Assembly (NCBI RefSeq): GCF_026262505.1
Contig: NC_067206.1
Span: forward strand, 2,632,879-2,696,878
Reading direction: 5' to 3'
DNA from: Trichomonas vaginalis G3
Lineage: Eukaryota; Parabasalia; Trichomonadida; Trichomonadidae
Length of the DNA: 64,000 bases
This document shows positions 1-10,437 of this stretch, one piece after another; within the stretch, counting starts at the first letter, position 1, and each line of letters opens with the position of its first letter. The position numbers and the translations under genes were made by a program. The notes under the pieces are model-generated. The model was not told where the DNA came from. It was given only the letters and a program-made list of their open reading frames with translations, and ran no database searches.

Positions 1-203
1 TGCATAGTACATTTGAAGACGAATAATATTAGTCCAATTTTTTTTAACTTTGAAATTTTCAAAGATACAAAATTTATTACATTTAGAATTAATGCATTAA
101 TATATGCATTTGTTCCGTACCGAAAATGAACTTTACAAAAAGTGACATGAAAAGTCTTAATTACATTAAAGCCAAATGTAAACTTCATTGAGAAAAAGCA
201 GTT

Positions 204-1530
204 TTGTCTCGTATTCAACGTAAAATCTTCAAAAGAAGACTAAACAAAAAGTGCTACACTGATAACAAAGATGAATTTCACATGGAACGCGATGATTCAA
301 TAACTGCAGAGTTGCGACATACAATTGCGGAAAATGTATGGACAACCACATGTAATGGTGGAGAACCATCGTATCTTTCAGAGGTCGAATTACTTGATTT
401 TTATGGTGAAATCAATCAAAGAGCAAAAGGTCTTGCATGTGAAAAGGTAATCGAAGCTTATCAGATTGCCTACGAATTACTGGAGTATAGATACAGCAGA
501 GCTTTATATCTAGCTGGCCTTGTTCATCCAGACGAATTTCCAACAAGAGGAAAAAGAATTGTTTACTTCGCTAGAAGTATATCTCCCCTCAAGATCATGG
601 TTAAACAGAGTTTGCTCTGATCTCAACATTGAGATCAAAAGCTCAAAAGAAAATGAGGAAAAACGAGCAAAGTACTGTAACACAGCAACAGTTGCTAACT
701 TCTTACATTAATTTCAGTATACGGCAGGAATTGATCCATGGAATAAGTGGAGTATTTATGAAACATCTCTGCTTCATCAAAGCGTTACAAAGTTATCTGC
801 ACTGAAAGCAACCCTCCTTTAACCAAAGAAGAGCATGAATTTGTGCTTGTTACTAGTATCTTCCCATATAATTCTGAAGGATACCGGATGAAACCATTTA
901 TTATTGTTCCAGGAATATAAAATTGTTCACAGGAACTCCGCTCCGTGAGAGCATTCCTTACAGGACAATCTTATGGATGGATGACAAAGAAGATATGGGA
1001 TATCTTTAATTTAACTTTTATTATCGAAATCCAGAGATATCGCTCAAGTCTTGATGCTATCACAGCAGCTCAGCATAATATCGTATTCGGTGATAATCAT
1101 ATCAGCCGAGTAAGTTATTTTACTTGCAAACTTTTGAGTCTCTTCAGAATTGAACTCTTGACATTTCCAGCTTACTGCACAGTAGTTCTCCAGTTATTTG
1201 ATGTAGGATGTGCAGCATCTTTGAGATCAAAGAATAACAGGTTAAAATATGTTCCGCTTTACACATATGAGCAAGATAATTTATCAAATACCCCAAAACC
1301 AAGGTTAAAAATTGTAAGAATTTTAATTGATGCTTGTGATTAAGTCAATGCATCAGTATGGTATTCATCCGTGGAACCCAGATAAAGCCTTATCCAACGA
1401 ATTAACAAACAAAACATCAAACGCAATACCAAATCCCACATATATATTTAATTCTTCTTGCAAAAAATTAACATCTGACGCCGAATTACTTAAAATTGCG
1501 CAATTTGAAGCAATCAAATTCAAACATTAA
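204..1530 (+). pseudogene. Decayed pogo/CENP-B-like (DDE_1) transposase, copy A
   Basis: The open segments, read in order in different frames, follow the DDE_1 transposase plan. First comes a helix-turn-helix stretch with GGEPSYLSEVELLDFY, then a WLNR segment near 600. A core segment contains GQSYGWMTKKIWDIF and then VFGDNHISR, which carries the second catalytic Asp, followed by LQLFDVG, where pogo/Tigger proteins have the third acidic residue. A C-terminal stretch reads QYGIHPWNPDKAL, matching the usual GI-P-NP tail. The frame changes several times and stops interrupt it (for example a TAA just before the core at about 920), so it cannot make one protein. The first methionine in the first frame is at 282. 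Terminal inverted repeats were not resolved. The family is confident; activity is excluded unless a source copy exists elsewhere. Confidence 0.75.
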
Positions 1531-2147
1531 ATCAAGCACTGATAGTTATTGTAACAAATATTTCGAATTATTTAGATTATTATCCTCCAAATACAAAAAT
1601 TCTCAGCAAAGGGATGAAATTGAGTCAATTTAATGGAGCAAAACGAAGTGAGGTGAAATTCACCACTTTGACACCTCGTATTTTTCAGATATATCGATTA
1701 ATATTGAGTTTTATTGGGATGGAAAACATACTGAAAAACCTGCAATATCAACACCTTTTTATATAATATTGAATAAATAAAAATTTGTTTTTATTTTCCA
1801 AAAAGATATATGATACATTTTTATTATACAGGTTAAAAACTGTCTAGCTTTTGCTTTTAGTGCTCGACCAGAGGCATACATTGAAAATACAATCCTCTCC
1901 ATGGTTTTTGTGTAGGATCTGATCTTCTCAAAACGATGATATTGACTATTATTATATGAATTGAATGTATTTATGAATATTTCGAAATTTTAATATAAAT
2001 AATTTATTAAAAATAAAAATTGAACGTAAGTACAAAAAATATAATTTGAAAGCAAATTAAAAATTAACGATACGATAATTTGGAACTTTTACCTTTTGCC
2101 AATAAATATAAAAATAAAATTTTGGGAATTGGAACTTAAGAGTAGAG

Positions 2148-2293
2148 AGACCTTTGTTGATATGTATGAGGCTATGTATTTATGTGTAGATCTGAGTAAG
2201 CTTGGTTATCATATAGCGGTTTCTGATGAAATTGAGAACCTCGGAGACCCAAGACCTTTGTTGATATGTATGAGGCTATGTATTTGTGCGTAG
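2148..2293. repeat. 42-bp direct repeat pair, period 104 bp
   Basis: The run agacctttgttgatatgta plus the following bases up to a tag triplet occurs at 2148-2189 and again at 2252-2293 with few differences. It is present also in the distal copy near 11055-11200. Confidence 0.7.
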
Positions 2294-2581
2294 TCATTAA
2301 ACCCATTCTTGCAAATTAGAATATTATTTTATTTGTTATATTGAGCTTTCTTCCTGATAATTTGCATATCTTCAAAATCATTAAAGTAAGTAAAATCAGT
2401 TGTTTTTTCGGTGATTAATCTTAATTCTTCGCATTATATTTCTTTTTTTTGAAAAATCTTACTGTTTGGGGAAATTCTCTTTGCGAAATCTGTTGGCCTG
2501 AGGATTATCTGGTTGAATAAAAATATGTTCAATTCCCCTTTCGCATAATAATTAATGAAATTGTGTTTTATTTTCGAGAGT

Positions 2582-2888
2582 GTGCAAAACGTTCCCACTT
2601 CTTGAGAGGTACGTTTTGCAAATTTTTTTCTTTCATACATAGAAGATTTTTGGAAGATGATTGATCTCTACATGATATTATATCATATTTCTACATTGAG
2701 TCCTTAACAATATTAAATTGCAGGGTTTTCAAATCAAAAAACTAACTTTCGCTCTTTCAGGTCAAATCAGCAAGGCTCTTCTATATAGGTGTTGGATATA
2801 TTATCAAACTGAAATGAAACTTTCCAGAGATGTCCATAAAATTATTTTGCAAAACATCCCTCTCAAAAAGTGGGAACGTTTTTGCAAT
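2582..2888. repeat. Inverted repeat pair, about 43-bp arms
   Basis: The left arm starts gcaaaacgttcccactt and the right arm reads aaaagtgggaacgttttt. Both carry an internal ctctcaa or ttgagag element. The arms are separated by about 220 bp, which fits a small fold-back or MITE-like remnant. No target duplication was identified. Confidence 0.5.
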
Positions 2889-3535
2889 TTTTCTTTATTT
2901 TTTGTACCATTATCGGTCCATAGAGCGAAATGGGGACCAGGTATTGTGCTTAATGCACGTTTGAGTACATTTGTTGTATACTCTGCAGTTTTCTGAGAAA
3001 AAGATTATGAGTGATCTCGTTTTTTCTTAAAGTCATTTTTTTCTTATCAAAAAAAATTAAAATTACGTAAAACTATGACAAAATTACGTAATTCACAATT
3101 TTAATGCTGAAAAATAGGAATATAAGCTTATAATACTACAGGTAGATTGAGCATCGATGCGCGCTAATGCCAACATGATTAATTTGAGTCGGTTTTATAT
3201 ATTATTGGAAATTAATCACAAATTGTCCATGAATATAAGTTATATTCTTCGATATTATGAGTTAATGAAGGCTACAATATTTGTAATCATGATTGGCTAG
3301 TTAAAATCTATTAGAATAAAAGAAATTGTAATTTAATAATATTGAATTGACATTTTAAATAATTTGAGGTCTAATCCATTATGAGTATGGTTATTACAGG
3401 TCACTTATTATTATTCTTTGATATACAAAGAGTTAAAACGATTTGGTAATGAGATATTGTAGAAAATAAAAATAACTGTAATCTATTGAAACTGATAAAA
3501 AAAATTAAATCCATTTATTTTTTATTCATATGTTA

Positions 3536-3847
3536 TTATTGATGAGAATTAGATTCATTTAAAATTGAATACATATTTTTGAGAGAGTCAAAAATTTCAG
3601 GATCGATTTCATCTTCGCATTCATCCAAATATATTCTAAGCTCGGAATTTTCAAATGCATTCAAAATATTGGCAAAGTTTTCTTTACAAGAAGAGTTAAA
3701 TAAAATTTCTTGTAAACAATTAATAATAAATTTTGGGTTAAATTCAACAAAATCCGAAAGAATTTCAAACACCTTTTCAAATTTGTCATTAAATATCGAA
3801 AGGGATATTGAATCTTTTATGATAATAGCGATGAGGATATTTATCAA
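3536..3847 (-). CDS. Small unknown protein or gene fragment (103 aa)
   Basis: Not recognised. The minus-strand frame is rich in Asp, Glu, Asn, Ile and Phe and has the amphipathic helical look of an alpha-solenoid or coiled protein, with segments such as KVFEILSDFVEFNPKFI and an acidic stretch CEDEIDPEIFDSLKN near residues 76-91. A plus-strand frame overlaps it almost completely (3579-3878) but is Ser/Lys-rich and reads like an antisense shadow. There is no adjoining gene. It may be the tail of a larger decayed host gene. Confidence 0.35.
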   Translation of the reverse strand: MINILIAIIIKDSISLSIFNDKFEKVFEILSDFVEFNPKFIINCLQEILFNSSCKENFANILNAFENSELRIYLDECEDEIDPEIFDSLKNMYSILNESNSHQ

Positions 3848-3990
3848 AATTTCCTTATTTTTGAAGAGTGCGGGATAAATTTGTCAAGTGTCACTTTTCA
3901 ATAACCTTAAATTACGCTGTTCTAATTTTTTAAAAAATAACCTTAAATTATATTTGAAGAAATTATGTCTATGATATATGTTTTATTCTA

Positions 3991-4264
3991 GAATCTTGGA
4001 GTTTTCATGCACTACACAAGAGCTCCAAGGTTCCAAGAGTGAATGCTCAATAGCAATTATAGAGATGTACCTTTTCAAAATGACTTTTACTGATTAAATT
4101 TAATCAATAGAAGACATTTTGAAAAGGTACCTCTACAATTAGATATACAAGAGATTCAAAGCTTCATTTCAGATAGATTTGAAACTTTGAAACTCTTGGT
4201 AGATTTTGAGTGAATGCTGACAATCATCTTTGAGAAGGTTTTCTTAAAGAAAACCTTCTCAAAG
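3991..4264. repeat. Cluster of four hairpins, copy A
   Basis: Four inverted repeats lie side by side: 3991-4033 (gaatcttggag with ctccaaggttc), 4060-4135 (tagagatgtaccttttcaaa with a matching arm), 4148-4198 (caagagattcaaag with ctttgaaactcttg) and 4228-4264 (ctttgagaaggttttc, a near-perfect palindrome). They lead directly into the minisatellite at 4271. The arrangement is like the larger array at 47979-48983. Confidence 0.75.
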
Positions 4265-4270
4265 AGGTTT

Positions 4271-4830
4271 CTCAGGAGCCCTGAGGCTCCCTTTCGTAAT
4301 GATTGGGAGCCTTGGGGCTCCTGAGACGAAGAATGGCTTCGCCGAATCTTTGATCAGCAGAGGCCAAATGAAAAGGCCTCTACTGATGGATTCTCAGGAG
4401 CCCTGAGGCTCCCTTTCGTAATGATTGGGAGCCTTGGGGCTCCTGAGACGAAGAATGGCTTCGCCGAATCTTTGATCAGCAGAGGCCAAATGAAAAGGCC
4501 TCTACTGATGGATTCTCAGGAGCCCTGAGGCTCCCTTTCGTAATGATTGGGAGCCTTGGGGCTCCTGAGACGAAGAATGGCTTCGCCGAATCTTTGATCA
4601 GCAGAGGCCAAATGAAAAGGCCTCTACTGATGGATTCTCAGGAGCCCTGAGGCTCCCTTTCGTAATGATTGGGAGCCTTGGGGCTCCTGAGACGAAGAAT
4701 GGCTTCGCCGAATCTTTGATCAGCAGAGGCCAAATGAAAAGGCCTCTGCTGATGGATTCTCAGGAGCCCTGAGGCTCCCTTTCGTAATGATTGGGAGCCT
4801 TGGGGCTCCTGCAGCAGAGTATCGCTCCGC
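4271..4830. repeat. 122-bp GC-rich hairpin minisatellite, copy A
   Basis: The start ctcaggagccctgaggct recurs at 4271, 4393, 4515, 4637 and 4759, a constant 122-bp period, and the last unit is partial. Each unit contains two hairpins. One has arms near tctcaggagccctgagg and its partner with loop tttcgtaatgat. The other is agaggcc, aaatgaaa, ggcctct. The units are strikingly GC-rich against the AT-rich surroundings. There are no unique spacers, so it is not a CRISPR array. Confidence 0.9.
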
Positions 4831-4990
4831 TCCATTAATTTTTTTTAAAAAAAAGTGCCGTGTGGCAAATTTGTCCTGTTCCCTCTCCTAACACATAACT
4901 CCACAACTACCCAAGTACTATATTGCCACTCCTTCCCGCATTGCATTTGAGAAACATTAAAAGTGGCGACAAGTGCACTTGCCATGGCAT

Positions 4991-5112
4991 ATTGTTGCGC
5001 GTATATACTACTTCTAATGAAAGAAGCAGTATATACGCGCAATTCGAGTGAGATTGCAGCAGAAAGTCGAGAAGAGAGCCCTTTCTTAAGGTTAGGACTC
5101 CCTTCTCGACTT
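4991..5112. repeat. Two further hairpins
   Basis: At 4991-5042 ttgcgcgtatatactactt pairs with a downstream arm ending atatacgcgcaa. At 5066-5112 aagtcgagaag pairs with cttctcgactt. These lie beyond the end of the long repeat, so they belong to the unique side of copy A only. Confidence 0.65.
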
Positions 5113-5176
5113 TATTATATACAATGAAATATAAATCATAGTATATTTTTGTCACTTTTCACATCGTATTACCCCG

Positions 5177-5446
5177 ATAGAAACAAAACAAAACGACTTT
5201 CTTGATATATCAATAAATGGCACGGATAATTTATTGGATGCATTGGAAAAATATTTTAATACATATCCTATTGAGCAAAATCGATTTCAAAAAGATGAAA
5301 TATTAGAATGGCCCAAGTATTTAATCATACAATTAAACTTTCGTAAGACGAAATGGTGGAAGTGAAGTGATGTTGAAACCTTGATATTTCCTCGAAATTT
5401 CTACAAAACATATATTAGACATAAAGCATATATCTTATTTTATTAA
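5177..5446 (+). pseudogene. Ubiquitin carboxyl-terminal hydrolase (USP-type) fragment
   Basis: The plus frame from 5177 reads NDFLDISINGTDNLLDALEK, then an EWPKYLIIQLNF segment. This resembles the middle of the USP catalytic domain, where a beta strand and a loop precede a P-x-x-LIIHL-type motif. An in-frame TGA at 5363-5365 interrupts it. The same frame then continues with SDVETLIFPRNF, which fits the following v-x-FP segment of the family. Neither the Cys box nor the His box is present. The 2.4-kb transposon lies 122 bp downstream and may have helped to break the gene. The identification rests on motif resemblance only. Confidence 0.5.
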
Positions 5447-5740
5447 GAATGTTGAATAATAATATTATTAAATATTAAGCTTTAAAAAAGCTAATTAAAT
5501 TCAAAAATGAATATATATTATTATTGGATAAATATTAATCAGAACAAATGATTTTTTTATTAATGCTATGTAATAAACAGAAATTCATCAAAAGTGACAG
5601 CTCTCAATTTTTGACATTTGTAAATTCTAAATTGAATGAGAAAAATGAAATAACACTAAGCATAATACAATATTCTAGATTTAATTATAATTAGGAAAAA
5701 GTTAGTTTTGAGAGTACTTTTCATAGGCATATAGAATGAA

Positions 5741-7826
5741 ATCTTCTGAAAAATAATATCACATAAACTCATATTATTTTCTAATATATAACTATTTTAT
5801 ATAAAAATCAAATTCAATGATCTTAAAAGCGAAGGATAAACCTCAAAATTTACGAATATAATGAGTGGGAATATAATGCTTATCTATCATAAAACCATAT
5901 GAAATATCAATTTTTTGCTTTACGCCTAATTTTTGACGACAATTAGCAAAAAATGTTAAATGTTAACACTAAGTCCATTTGAATATGAAAAATAAAATTG
6001 ACTTTGATTAAATGTTTTTATTTATCATGCAATTCTTCTTGCGACCAAAGATTTGAATAAAATTTCAAAAAATAAGATAGCTTAAAAATAATATACGGTA
6101 GTGTTTACTAAATAGATGAATAGTATATAAATTCTATTAAAATGGATTTGATCCAAAAAAGATATATAAAATTTGATCATAAATAAAATCGTTTTAAATT
6201 ACTTCTTCATTTAAATTATAACAATTATTTTTGATTTTTATTTATCATCCACATTCAAATTTGAATCTATATCACAAAAGAAGGACCACTTTTATGATAT
6301 GCCAAATCTATAAACAGAGAATGGCTATTTGAAGCTAAAAGAAGAATAGAAGAAGGTGAATATTACAAAAGTGTGGGAAAGGAAGTTGAATGGAAAATGG
6401 TAAAATTAAATTGAATGTTGCCGAAAATACAATAAGAAGAGCATTTCAACTTCAAGAAATCGAATTACCAAAAGTTAGTCGCGGCAGAAAACCAAATCCA
6501 CCAACATTTGAACAAAAACAATTAATTAATTCTTGTGTTTCACAATATAAAGGAGGAATTTCAAAAACTTATTTATTGATTAAAAGGTTTCAAAATATTG
6601 TTCAAAATCCCGATTGTGAGAAAGAAAAAGAAGAAATTGCAAAAGAATTTGAAAATATAGAAGATTTGACAAAAGATCAAATTTTTGACAATTTACAAAA
6701 AATAAAGCCTCATCAAGTGGAAAAATTTATGATGGAATCAGGTTTATCTTCAAAAAGAGATTACAAACCAGCAGATCCACCTACCAAATATCGTGCCATA
6801 TCAAAGAATTTGATATGGCACTGCGATATTCATTACCCTCACGGTAATGTTTCTTTTCCATTCTTTGCCATATTGAATGATATGACACGTAAAGTTCTCA
6901 AAACTAAATTATTGAAAAACAAGTCTTCCAACTCAACAGCGAATATTTTAAGAAAACTTTTAGAGGAGTTTATCCCTTACTGCATCTGGACCGATAACGG
7001 CGGTGAAAACCGCGGTGAATTCGGCCAGGTTATGCAGGAAAACGGAATAGTTTGGAAGCACACCTTGCCGTATATGCCAAGACAGAACGGCAAGGTGGAG
7101 CGCCTGTGGCCAAGCTTAGAAAAGTTTTTGCCAGACGAGTTGGATGATATTCAACAAATCAAGGACTCAGTTCAGCAGTTCATTGAAAAATACAACAATA
7201 CACCACATTTATCTCTCGATATTAATCCAAAAACGAATAGTAATTACACTCCTAACGAATTATTCGAAGTTTCAAAATTTTGGTACGAGCCAGAAATGCA
7301 AAAATGGGAGTTATATATCAAAGAGGAATGGGTTTTAGCAAAATTTGAATAATTACATCATTTTAAATGACTTCTAAACAATTTTATTTATGATCAAATT
7401 TTATATATCTTTTTGGATCAAATCCATTTTAATAGAATTTATATACTATTCATCTATTAGTAAACACTACCGTATATTATTTTTAAGCTATCTTATTTTT
7501 TGAAATTTTATTCAAATCTTTGGTCGCAAGAAGAATTGCATGATAAATAAAAACATTTAATCAAAGTCAATTTTATTTTTCATATTCAAATGGACTGAGT
7601 GTTAACATTTAACATTTTTTGCTAATTGTCGTCAAAAATTAGGCGTAAAGCAAAAATTGATATTTCATATGGTTTTATGATAGATAAGCATTATATTCCC
7701 ACTCATTATATTCGTAAATTTTGAGGTTTATCCTTCGCTTTTAAGATCATTGAATTTGATTTTTATATAAAATAGTTATATATTAGAAAATAATATGAGT
7801 TTATGTGATATTATTTTTCAGAAGAT
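5741..7826. repeat. Inner long inverted repeat of the 2.4-kb transposon (arms 5741-6192 and 7379-7826)
   Basis: The left arm runs from atcttctgaaaaataatatc inward to near 6192 and the right arm is its near-exact reverse complement. The arms are more alike than the region between them and the outer 30 bp, so the terminal repeats have a mosaic structure. Confidence 0.8.
6390..7352 (+). CDS. DDE transposase, retroviral integrase core (rve) type
   Basis: The open frame has 320 residues. An N-terminal helix-turn-helix-like segment (VAENTIRRAFQLQ, about 10-22) is followed by a linker and the integrase core. The catalytic triad is visible as WHCDIHY (Asp146), IWTDNGGEN (Asp202) and NGKVERLW (Glu237), a D,D(34)E spacing. 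All three acidic residues are present, so the core looks functional. Upstream, another frame (about 6302-6400) encodes REWLFEAKRRIEEGEYY, which resembles the missing start of the DNA-binding domain. A single frameshift near 6390 may therefore have cut off the true N-terminus. A G+C-rich patch at 6991-7110 covers the second Asp and most of the approach to Glu237. The closest families are IS481EU, IS3EU and Ginger; which of them was not decided. Confidence 0.85.
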   Translation: MENGKIKLNVAENTIRRAFQLQEIELPKVSRGRKPNPPTFEQKQLINSCVSQYKGGISKTYLLIKRFQNIVQNPDCEKEKEEIAKEFENIEDLTKDQIFDNLQKIKPHQVEKFMMESGLSSKRDYKPADPPTKYRAISKNLIWHCDIHYPHGNVSFPFFAILNDMTRKVLKTKLLKNKSSNSTANILRKLLEEFIPYCIWTDNGGENRGEFGQVMQENGIVWKHTLPYMPRQNGKVERLWPSLEKFLPDELDDIQQIKDSVQQFIEKYNNTPHLSLDINPKTNSNYTPNELFEVSKFWYEPEMQKWELYIKEEWVLAKFE

Positions 7827-7988
7827 TTTGTGTTCTTCTTCAAAATTTTATTTTTTATTAAAAAGAATCTTTACAAAATATACATTTACTTTAATTAATA
7901 TTTAAAAACGTGCTCTATCAAAAGTTCCAAAAATTCAATATTATAGCTTTTCTGAGGTGTCACTTTTGATGAATTTCTGTTTTCAACA

Positions 7989-8907
7989 CTAGACAAAAAC
8001 AATTATATTAGATGCACATGATTAACATCTCTTGGTCTGATGATGTTTTTCAATTAAAAGATTATTATATACAGTTGAATTTACAAAATTCTTAATTCAT
8101 AATTGCATGGCACAAGAGAGGTATGATCTGCTTATATGTTAATGATAGATATACCATATTATTTCCATTACTATAAATAACTTAAAGAAATATATCTTCT
8201 AAGTGTATTTTTTGTTCAATTTTGTTTGAAAAAAAAATTAAAACGCATTTCTTATCTTGTTTAGCTTTGATAAGTTGGATTAAATAATATTACTAAATAC
8301 AAATCATGATAACAATTATATATCCATGCTAAATGCCTGAAGATCTGGTGAAAATATTGAGATATGCCTCACTTCCATCATTTCGTCTTACCACATAAAA
8401 ATATGTGATTTTTAAAACAAGTTAGCTGATATGCTTTTAACAAAACCGAATCAAAAGTATTCAAAAAAATCTGAAATTGTAAAATATCTTAATCAAAAAT
8501 AAAGGGTTGATCTTCATTTTCGGGATTTCAAAAAAATTTGGAATTTCACCTCCCAAACACACAGATTGTCCAGTTCATTGGCATAGAGAATATCCGATTT
8601 CCAGTGTTTTACTCTGAATCTTATTAGTTAAATACCGAATTTCGAACATAAATTCATCAAAATCGAATAAAGAGACTACCAAAAACGACACAAATATAAT
8701 CAAGTCACAATCATTTAACAGGAACTCCTTAAATGAAGATTTTTACAATTTTAATCTCTATATTTTAGAAAAAAATATGCTCAGTCACAAACACAATTAC
8801 TATGTTATGGAACAAGGCATTGACACTCGAATCTCTGGCCAATTCGAGGAACATCCAAAATTTCAATAATCTTATCCCACAGAATCCATAGCCCAAAAAC
8901 TTTAATT
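7989..8907. other. AT-rich interval without a recognisable gene
   Basis: No convincing coding region on either strand. The reverse complement of about 8370-8395 repeats the bases taagacgaaatg-tggaagtg seen in the ubiquitin-hydrolase fragment at 5343-5362, so a second decayed relative may lie on the minus strand here. Confidence 0.5.
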
Positions 8908-9110
8908 TGCATAGTACATTTGAAGACGAATAATATTAGTCCAATTTTTTTTAACTTTGAAATTTTCAAAGATACAAAATTTATTACATTTAGAATTAAT
9001 GCATTAATATATGCATTTGTTCCGTACCGAAAATGAACTTTACAAAAAGTGACATGAAAAGTCTTAATTACATTAAAGCCAAATGTAAACTTCATTGAGA
9101 AAAAGCAGTT

Positions 9111-10437
9111 TTGTCTCGTATTCAACGTAAAATCTTCAAAAGAAGACTAAACAAAAAGTGCTACACTGATAACAAAGATGAATTTCACATGGAACGCGAT
9201 GATTCAATAACTGCAGAGTTGCGACATACAATTGCGGAAAATGTATGGACAACCACATGTAATGGTGGAGAACCATCGTATCTTTCAGAGGTCGAATTAC
9301 TTGATTTTTATGGTGAAATCAATCAAAGAGCAAAAGGTCTTGCATGTGAAAAGGTAATCGAAGCTTATCAGATTGCCTACGAATTACTGGAGTATAGATA
9401 CAGCAGAGCTTTATATCTAGCTGGCCTTGTTCATCCAGACGAATTTCCAACAAGAGGAAAAAGAATTGTTTACTTCGCTAGAAGTATATCTCCCCTCAAG
9501 ATCATGGTTAAACAGAGTTTGCTCTGATCTCAACATTGAGATCAAAAGCTCAAAAGAAAATGAGGAAAAACGAGCAAAGTACTGTAACACAGCAACAGTT
9601 GCTAACTTCTTACATTAATTTCAGTATACGGCAGGAATTGATCCATGGAATAAGTGGAGTATTTATGAAACATCTCTGCTTCATCAAAGCGTTACAAAGT
9701 TATCTGCACTGAAAGCAACCCTCCTTTAACCAAAGAAGAGCATGAATTTGTGCTTGTTACTAGTATCTTCCCATATAATTCTGAAGGATACCGGATGAAA
9801 CCATTTATTATTGTTCCAGGAATATAAAATTGTTCACAGGAACTCCGCTCCGTGAGAGCATTCCTTACAGGACAATCTTATGGATGGATGACAAAGAAGA
9901 TATGGGATATCTTTAATTTAACTTTTATTATCGAAATCCAGAGATATCGCTCAAGTCTTGATGCTATCACAGCAGCTCAGCATAATATCGTATTCGGTGA
10001 TAATCATATCAGCCGAGTAAGTTATTTTACTTGCAAACTTTTGAGTCTCTTCAGAATTGAACTCTTGACATTTCCAGCTTACTGCACAGTAGTTCTCCAG
10101 TTATTTGATGTAGGATGTGCAGCATCTTTGAGATCAAAGAATAACAGGTTAAAATATGTTCCGCTTTACACATATGAGCAAGATAATTTATCAAATACCC
10201 CAAAACCAAGGTTAAAAATTGTAAGAATTTTAATTGATGCTTGTGATTAAGTCAATGCATCAGTATGGTATTCATCCGTGGAACCCAGATAAAGCCTTAT
10301 CCAACGAATTAACAAACAAAACATCAAACGCAATACCAAATCCCACATATATATTTAATTCTTCTTGCAAAAAATTAACATCTGACGCCGAATTACTTAA
10401 AATTGCGCAATTTGAAGCAATCAAATTCAAACATTAA
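9111..10437 (+). pseudogene. Decayed pogo/CENP-B-like (DDE_1) transposase, copy B
   Basis: Identical by eye to the remnant at 204-1530, with the same interruptions. The damage therefore preceded the duplication or the two copies are one locus assembled twice. Confidence 0.75.

Larger units (their letters stand above)
1531..3535. other. AT-rich interval without a recognisable gene
   Basis: Short open frames here have low-complexity translations and look like chance. The interval holds a 42-bp direct repeat pair (2148-2189 and 2252-2293) and an inverted-repeat pair (2582-2624 with 2846-2888). Nothing else was recognised. The same content recurs at 10438-12442 in copy B. Confidence 0.6.
1..4883. 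repeat. Long direct repeat, copy A
   Basis: This stretch reappears at 8908-13606 at a constant offset of 8907 bp. Line-by-line comparison shows no difference outside the hairpin minisatellite, where copy number differs, and a one-base difference in an A run near the right end. Identity ends abruptly after the bases gttccc at 4883 and 13606. The left end lies outside the window. It could be a recent segmental duplication, a large mobile unit, or an assembly artefact. Confidence 0.85.
5569..7988 (+). mobile_element. Complete 2.4-kb DNA transposon with retroviral-integrase-type transposase (IS481EU/IS3EU/Ginger-like)
   Basis: The ends are TGT at 5569 and ACA at 7988. The outer 30 bp are inverted repeats sharing cagaaattcatcaaaagtg. 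A stretch of about 150-170 bp then differs between the two ends, and inside that lies a second long inverted repeat (5741-6192 with 7379-7826). A related pair of ends occurs at 52402-53170 with a clean 4-bp duplication. Here the flanks share only cta (5566-5568 and 7989-7991). It contains one transposase gene. A second copy was the insertion target of virus-like copy 2. Confidence 0.85.

Noticed and set aside
3579-3878. Plus-strand 99-aa ORF
   Set aside because: It is antisense to the better-looking minus-strand ORF 3536-3847 and has a Ser/Lys-biased shadow composition.
4271-4830. Possible CRISPR array or rRNA-like structure
   Set aside because: The 122-bp units are near-identical over their full length and show no rRNA or tRNA features.
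8330-8400. Second ubiquitin-hydrolase fragment on the minus strand
   Set aside because: Only about 20 bases around taagacgaaatg match the fragment at 5343-5362 and the surrounding frames are closed, so it is not annotated.
8805-9125. Minus-strand 106-aa ORF across the left junction of repeat copy B
   Set aside because: Phe/Ile/Lys-rich composition without any domain pattern; probably chance in AT-rich DNA.
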